Shown here: piece after piece, positions 58,351-64,000 of the stretch
Layout of the letters: the number at the start of each line of letters is the position of its first letter
How positions within the stretch are numbered: position 1 is the first letter of the stretch
Source of the DNA: Kappaphycus alvarezii
Lineage: Eukaryota; Rhodophyta; Florideophyceae; Gigartinales; Solieriaceae
Assembly: GCA_002205965.3 (NCBI GenBank)
Contig: NADL03000474.1
Location: 434,001 to 498,000, forward strand
Direction: 5' to 3'
Length of the DNA: 64,000 nt
The notes under the pieces: model-generated
Told to the model about the DNA's origin: nothing
Database searches by the model: none
The model's input: only the letters and a program-made list of their open reading frames with translations
Translations under genes and position numbers: made by a program

Positions 58351-60285
58351 ATCGCTGTGAGAGCCCATAACAGTAAGCGAGTGTGACGGATGAACAAAAC
58401 TGAAAGCCTACAGGTGGTTAGATAGTTTTTGTCCTTTCTTTGGTCCAACATTTAGCATTTTGGCTTCCAACACATAGTTACTGTGACGCTATAGCTGTCC
58501 ACAGTGTTGACCAAGTAGTTGATAACACGCGGTCCAAGTTAGGGCAGCCACTTGTGGCCCTAGTTGGTTACGAAGTCCAGTCCTGGCCTTGGCGAAGTGG
58601 TGTCTTGTGGATGGTAATATTATTTAGCCAAAAATTATCCATAAAATAGGCCATAGTTATCCCTCCTTAAAATAAACAAAAATCAGTTCGGCCACTCACA
58701 TCAAACTACACGACATCTACTATCGCAGAAGGAAGCCCTCAAAGAACTTCGTCCATCATTCTTTGAACCGTCGCGGGTGCATTTATCAATTCGAATAAAA
58801 TAACCTAAAACTTTTGGGATCTAGGCTCAAAGACAAAGTTCACCCTCTCCTTGCAGGTTTCCAGTAAGCATATTACAATTGTAAGTTTAAGAATCCAGCG
58901 TCGTGACTGTTTTAATATGCCCTTACTATCTGTTGGAGCTGTGTAATGGTTTAGATTTTTTTTGACTTTGAATGAGTTACTACATGTGCAAATTCTACCA
59001 CTGACTACAATTCTGCTCTCGATGTCAATATTTATTTTCATAGTACGATTTTAAGAACTGCGCTTTGATCAACCATAATTAGCTACTCACCGAAGACTAT
59101 ATGGGATCAAAGCAGTAGTCATGCTGATGTGTGCACTTCACATACCAAAGGGTCAATAACTTGTGAGTGAACTGACCAGCCGAGAAATTCAAGATGACTG
59201 GGGCCAGTGCTGTCGTTTAATTCAGAAAACTAGTGTAGCAACTGATAACACGAACTATCGCGATATTTGTGCGGCTGCGTTGAGGCAAAGAGTAGATTGA
59301 GTGGCTAGCAATATTTTAGTGATAAATTTTACGCGTAAAGAGAGTAAAAGGATGCCCAAGGCGACGACCGTGCGATAGATAACAGCGACTTTCTTCTAGC
59401 CGTTACAGTAGTCCTTTTCTTTTCTCTTTACTTCTCTTCTCCTCTCATCTCCCTTTCAGGGAGGAACGGGCGGAGATTATATAACCGCAGAGTTGAGTCG
59501 CTGCATAATAGCATTACTCTTTCATGCAGAGCTCTCTTGTGGACAGTTGTCATTGGATTATCACTCCCTCTATTCCTAGAATCCCAAGCTGAGGAACGCT
59601 AACCAAGAATGGTAGGTTTAGTGGCAAGTGCATACTTGAATTGGAAGTGATAAAAACATTTATTGCGTAACGATAGCGGTAGAAATGCAAATTAGGGCAG
59701 TGGCCAGTGTAAAAGCGTAGTCTAAAGGTCTCAAACAAGAAAAATCAGAGCTAACTCCGTCATGCAACCACAAAAGGTGGACAGACAAGGCCGCTTACTA
59801 ATGCCGACAGAGTTCTTGCCTTTCCCGTTAGCTTGCGCGCAATACGAGGCGGCGCAGTGTTACTCCCTGGGTTGGGAGGAAGAAGAGGCCGATTGATGCT
59901 GAGATCTGCCCAAGTGAGCGGTTGACATGTGAGATTGCCAATGAGGCGTTGGGGAGTATTTTTTTGCGTACGATGAGGGTAATGGTGAGATTCAAAAACG
60001 TGAACCCAACCGGCGGGGACTTCAACAAGGGGCAAGAAGAAAGAAAAGAGCACAGATGGTGAGGAGTAAGCAGAGGGAGGTATGGCAATTGATGAAGCGT
60101 CTTGGGGTGTCAATGCCATTTTAACGGGAGATGGGATAAGATTGGAACACATATGTTGGTCGCGAGGGAGTGGTATGCGACTGCAGGACGGCCGGTAGGC
60201 GGGTCGGGATATTTGCCTGAGGAAAAGAGCTCGATAACGATGCCGTCTTTCGGCGGCCGCTCGGTTGAGTTCCAATCTGTAAGAG
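58351..60285. other. Mostly non-coding; possible decayed coding start
   Basis: 58351-59760 shows no gene. In 59780-60285 short stretches in alternating plus-strand frames look protein-like (for example RAIRGGAVLLPGLGGRRGRL) and may be a degraded extension of the next frame. Opposite-strand frames at 59760-60302 are Pro/Ser-rich and equally unproven. Confidence 0.35.
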
Positions 60286-60954
60286 TTGGAGAAGCGCGGC
60301 AAGGAGATTGAATACAGCCATTTAGAGTGGGTAACACCAATTAAAAACCTCCGGGGAAAAAGCTGGCATCTGTTCAGGTCGGTGTTGGGTTACTTTGAGA
60401 GTAACGCTGGGTTGTCCTTGGTAATCTCAGGGCCTGGCCTTGGGGAGTTAAACGGGGATCTGGAGAGGTGGTATGTGCGAGGAAGAGCTGCAATTTTCGT
60501 TAGCAACAAGGTGTTGGATTGTGCGATGTCGAGTGTTTTCAATGAAATATACGCCCTCTGTGGGAAGGGAGCGGCCAAGTTGGTTTTGGAGAAGTTGAAA
60601 ACATCTCGAAACCATCTCAGAAACTTAAAGACAGTTTGCCCTCTTTTCTTTGAGTTGCGCCTGGGGCTGGCGACCCGGTGGCCCCCCGACCGAAAAATTC
60701 TGTATCGTGGCTGGTTTGACGCCGCATTTCAAACGGTCGTGGGGTATACCTCGGTTTTGTGGTTGGTGCGCTTGTTGGCGACAGAGTCTGACCATGTCAA
60801 TCACGTCGTGCTCCTGAATGCCACACAGAGAGCAATCATAGATCCAGCAGAGTCATGCATTCTGCACACCTCAACTGCTTGCCTTCGGGCTGGTGCTGGA
60901 CCTAGGGTCCAAAAACTTCAGCTAGCCGAAGTCTTAGAGATAAAGACCTGGTGA
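60286..60954 (+). CDS. Unrecognised open frame, about 220 codons
   Basis: It is open from a stop at 60280-60282 to the TGA at 60952-60954 with a balanced, folded-looking composition: a Leu-rich N-terminal half, KTSRNHLRNLKTVCP, LATRWPPDRKILYRGWFDAAF and ESDHVNHVVLLNATQRAIID. There is no ATG at the left edge (60286 is TTG), so it is probably a 5'-broken gene or transposon protein. I do not recognise the family. No signal peptide is evident. It lies directly beside a copia element. Confidence 0.35.
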   Translation: MEKRGKEIEYSHLEWVTPIKNLRGKSWHLFRSVLGYFESNAGLSLVISGPGLGELNGDLERWYVRGRAAIFVSNKVLDCAMSSVFNEIYALCGKGAAKLVLEKLKTSRNHLRNLKTVCPLFFELRLGLATRWPPDRKILYRGWFDAAFQTVVGYTSVLWLVRLLATESDHVNHVVLLNATQRAIIDPAESCILHTSTACLRAGAGPRVQKLQLAEVLEIKTW

Positions 60955-60997
60955 AATTACCTTGCCTTAAATAATAAAAGGAGAGCCCAACCAAAAC

Positions 60998-63900
60998 TTA
61001 GTTTGTAGAATCACTCCTGATGATGATCCATTGTTTTTCATATACCACATCTAACCTCCTGGATATAACCTTATTGCGAAGAACAGCCTGTGACATCTGC
61101 TTAGTGAGTCCATCAGCAATATTTGTAGACATTCTAAAGAACTCAATGTCCGATACAGTCTTATCCCTAAGTCCTTCTCTGGTGGCTGCTATATCAATCA
61201 TCACCCTCTTCTCGGATGTGCGGGGTCCTTTACAAATCATGTCAAACAGAAATTTGCTGTCTGAAATTATTTGTACTGGAATCCGTTTGTTGACCGTATT
61301 TGTAATGTCTTCCGAAAATGCGATGGAGTAGTCAAGCATATCAGAAAATGCAATTACTAACCCTGAAAAAGCTGATTTCTTTTTTCTTCTAGCCTTATAA
61401 GATTTCAAAACCAATGGTACCACCTTGTAACTCGAGTCCACTAAGAATATTATGTAGCCCAGGTGGGTTGATGGGTTATGATTGTTTGCGAATGACGCAT
61501 CAGAAAAACCTACGAGTTTCAGGCTTTTTTTGTCTAGCTTGGGCGCTCTTAGGGTAGCACGATTATCTATGGTGTATCTTATAGCTTTGTTCAGCCTTCG
61601 AATATAGATGCGAGGCTGTTTCTTATATATTTCTTCACTTACTAGCCCTAATTGCGCAATTTCGAATAAGCAGTCCGGCCTAGTGTTTTCGAGCCATTCC
61701 AGTCTCATTATCATTGACCGAAAGCGCTGGAGTGGAGCGTCCAGCGGTATGCATTCTAATTTTCGCGTTTATTGATGCTTATCCATACTCAACACTTTCT
61801 TTTTTCCTGCTCAACACGAATTCTATGAACTCAAAGTGTAGATGAGACTCCTCTGCAATTTCGAACTTTTCCTTTGTCTCTATTGTGTGTTCTCTGAATC
61901 ACTTATCATTTGCCTTAATGACGTCTTCAACATAAGTGCCACTAAGCACTACGATTATTTCCTTTTCGATGATGTATTAGAGCATAAGATCTAGCTTGCA
62001 AGGTGTCATGCCTAGTTCTGTACGACGGTGTTCGTCCCAAGGTGCTGAGCCACATGCCGTCTACATCACATAGCCCATACAGTGGACGCAGCAGCTTGAA
62101 ACATTGGTGAGCTTCTAGATTGAACTCGGGCGCGGGGTCTCGCAGATAAATTTCCCCATCAAGCGTTTTGGAGGCTTGAAGGTATGCTTGTCTCACGTCA
62201 GCTGATCACACATTAAATACTAAGTCTGCTGCCAGCGCAAGGAGCAGTCTGAAATATGGAGTACTATTTTTATTACTGTTGTGATCCATTAGTTCCTTCC
62301 ACTTATCCCGATGAACCCCCAATTACATATTGTGCCCTTTATTTCGTCTTACCGTAAACAAAAGACTTGATAGCTATTTAAAAGCGTGCAGGGAGTATAT
62401 TTGCACCTGTAGGGACATTCTCCTTGAGTACTACCCGAAAATTACCTCTCTTGATGAGTTCTCGTATCTTTTTCAATTTTTCCTCATTCTTTTCACCACT
62501 TTTTGCCCTCTGGTCGTCTGCATCCAACGCTTCCGCCCTGTGCATAGGATCGTATTGCGGTTGCCTGAAGTCTGACATTCCGGAAGATACATCTACTAGA
62601 AAGCTGTGTGAAAGGATTTCCGTTGAATATTACGGCTTCACTTGTATAAGATTAAATGGCTTGTCCTCATTCGTTGCATCATCTCTTATATACACAAGAT
62701 TCTTTCCCACATCCATACGCAAAAATAGGTAGGGTCCGATCCATTCTCCTATTCAATTGTTCACGATATCCCCATGCCATACCAGCACCTGAATACCCCA
62801 CTGTAACGAACCTGACACAAATAGGTTTGAATAGGATGGCTACACTCTGCACGATGTGGGGCGCGAAATATTACAGATGCGGCACACGTGGACCAAATCG
62901 CATAACTAAGCTGCTGATAAAGTCTACTCTTTACTCTTTCCGTCGAGCATCCGCTGCGGTTGCGACAGCGGCCGCGTATTCGTTGATTACCTTCGACGTT
63001 GTCGCTGACGGCGATTCAAGCGAGTCGAAGGCTATACGCACAAACTTCCATCCTAATTTTGATCGTCCTGGGAGGGATTCACAGGGTTGGTAAGATCTGT
63101 CACTGGCTGGTAGCACTGCCTGATGTGGCGCACGTTTTAGTTTCAAGGATGAAATTTCGGCTTCCATCTCCTTGCGAACGATTTTAGCCAAATGTGCCAT
63201 CTCAGATTGCGTCGGTCGATCATTATTACGTTCTTTAGGTTCCGATTGCGTGGTAACACGGGGGTACTCACCCAATACAAGAGCCGAAGATACGAGCCCT
63301 TCTGGACCGAATGTGTCGTTCATCGCCTTAACTGCACATGCTAGGGCGACTTGTTTGTTTGTTTTCGGTCTAGCTATAGCAATCTTTTCGATAGGTGTTG
63401 CGTAACAGCCCATGGTACCTCTCTGTGAGTCCAAGACTTGAATGCGCTTCTACTCCCGTACGATCAACCTGAATGTCCTAGCAATGTGCCAAGTGTATGA
63501 ATCGATCACCGAAGTTCGATCCTTAGTCTGTTAAGGTTTTGCTGGGGAACCCTGTGTGTGTATACTGTTACCTAACAGCGAAGGAAATCCCCCCAAACAT
63601 GCTTACTGGTAGATGGTATAAATTCTGCGACATTGAAATGCGTAGCTTCATCAAATACGTGCAATATAGGCTTATTACTTAAATACATGACATCCATAAG
63701 AACGCGTTCATTAAGATCAAGATCAGCACTTCCCATAGTGACACGGAATCGATATGGGGCTGTTTTGATCCGCTGACATGGATCGCAACGCTTGTTAATG
63801 TCTTCCAATATGCGTGCGTCTAGTTTCGGTTATATCGGGTTCTGGACGGTATTTCTTAATCAAGTTGAACAGCTTAGACACGCTCGGATGAAATAAATTA

Positions 63901-64000
63901 CGATGTATCTTATGTAGCTGTGCTCTTTTGAAATGGGCACGAGGAGTAATCTCCATCCCTGCGTATAGATGATTGCTTCAGGATCTCATAATCGGACAAT
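60998..64000 (-). pseudogene. Ty1/copia pol, runs off the window
   Basis: In order on the minus strand: integrase zinc region (HKIHRNLFHPS...CDPCQRIK) at 63930-63740; integrase core (MDVMYLSNKPILHVFDEATHF) at 63700-63640; spacer with AVKAMNDTFGPEGLV at 63340; RT start (KRGNFRVVLKENVP and GANILPARF) at 62450-62380; RT (RQAYLQASKTLDGEIYL, LLRPLYGL) at 62196-62070; and RNase H (SDASFANNHNPSTHLGYI, IADGLTK) at 61530-61070. Stops and shifts separate the pieces, so it is inactive. No LTR is visible before 60998, so the 3' end is lost or unrecognised. Confidence 0.9.

Overview
This is a nuclear segment of a eukaryote, most likely a red alga (a Chondrus-like florideophyte). That assignment is inference. 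It rests on short, mostly intronless housekeeping genes (one clear 124-bp intron), bacterial/plastid-type RNA-modification enzymes with N-terminal extensions, eukaryotic genes (TFIIA small subunit, dolichol-phosphate mannosyltransferase, class III alcohol dehydrogenase), and a heavy load of copia, gypsy, LINE-like, Tc1/mariner, pogo-like and Harbinger-like elements. Nearly all of the elements are broken.

Layout: 0.2-0.9 kb is a copia remnant. 1.46-6.35 kb is a three-level nest: a Tc1/mariner element (TA target duplication) holds a copia element (GCAAG target duplication), whose 3' LTR holds a Harbinger-like element. 9.0-19.7 kb is a gene island: a secreted malectin-domain protein, an rRNA dimethyltransferase (KsgA type), MnmG (split by a one-base frameshift), DPM1, a membrane protein with no in-frame ATG, and a two-exon S-(hydroxymethyl)glutathione dehydrogenase. 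20-23 kb holds LINE and Tc1 scraps.

23.5-33.6 kb looks like one damaged Ty3/gypsy element. Its pol (protease, RT, RNase H, integrase, and a chromodomain in a shifted frame) is on the minus strand. A second large coding region lies 3' of pol in antisense orientation, with nuclear-localisation-like, SUMO-interaction-like, Cys-x2-Cys and coiled-coil segments. The whole block is unusually rich in GGCC. 33.7-43.5 kb is an AT-rich gene desert. 43.5-52.6 kb has a Tc1 pseudogene, LINE remnants, an intact TFIIA small subunit gene and a pogo-type pseudogene. 52.6-60 kb is mostly AT-rich with a gypsy RT scrap and a gypsy LTR-like repeat. 60.3-60.95 kb is an unrecognised open frame, and 61-64 kb is a copia pol running off the right edge.

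The host genes cover organelle translation (KsgA, MnmG), ER glycosylation (DPM1, possibly the malectin-domain protein), formaldehyde detoxification and basal transcription. Several have clusters of GTAC/ACTGTA palindromic motifs 100-450 bp upstream, which may be a shared regulatory element.
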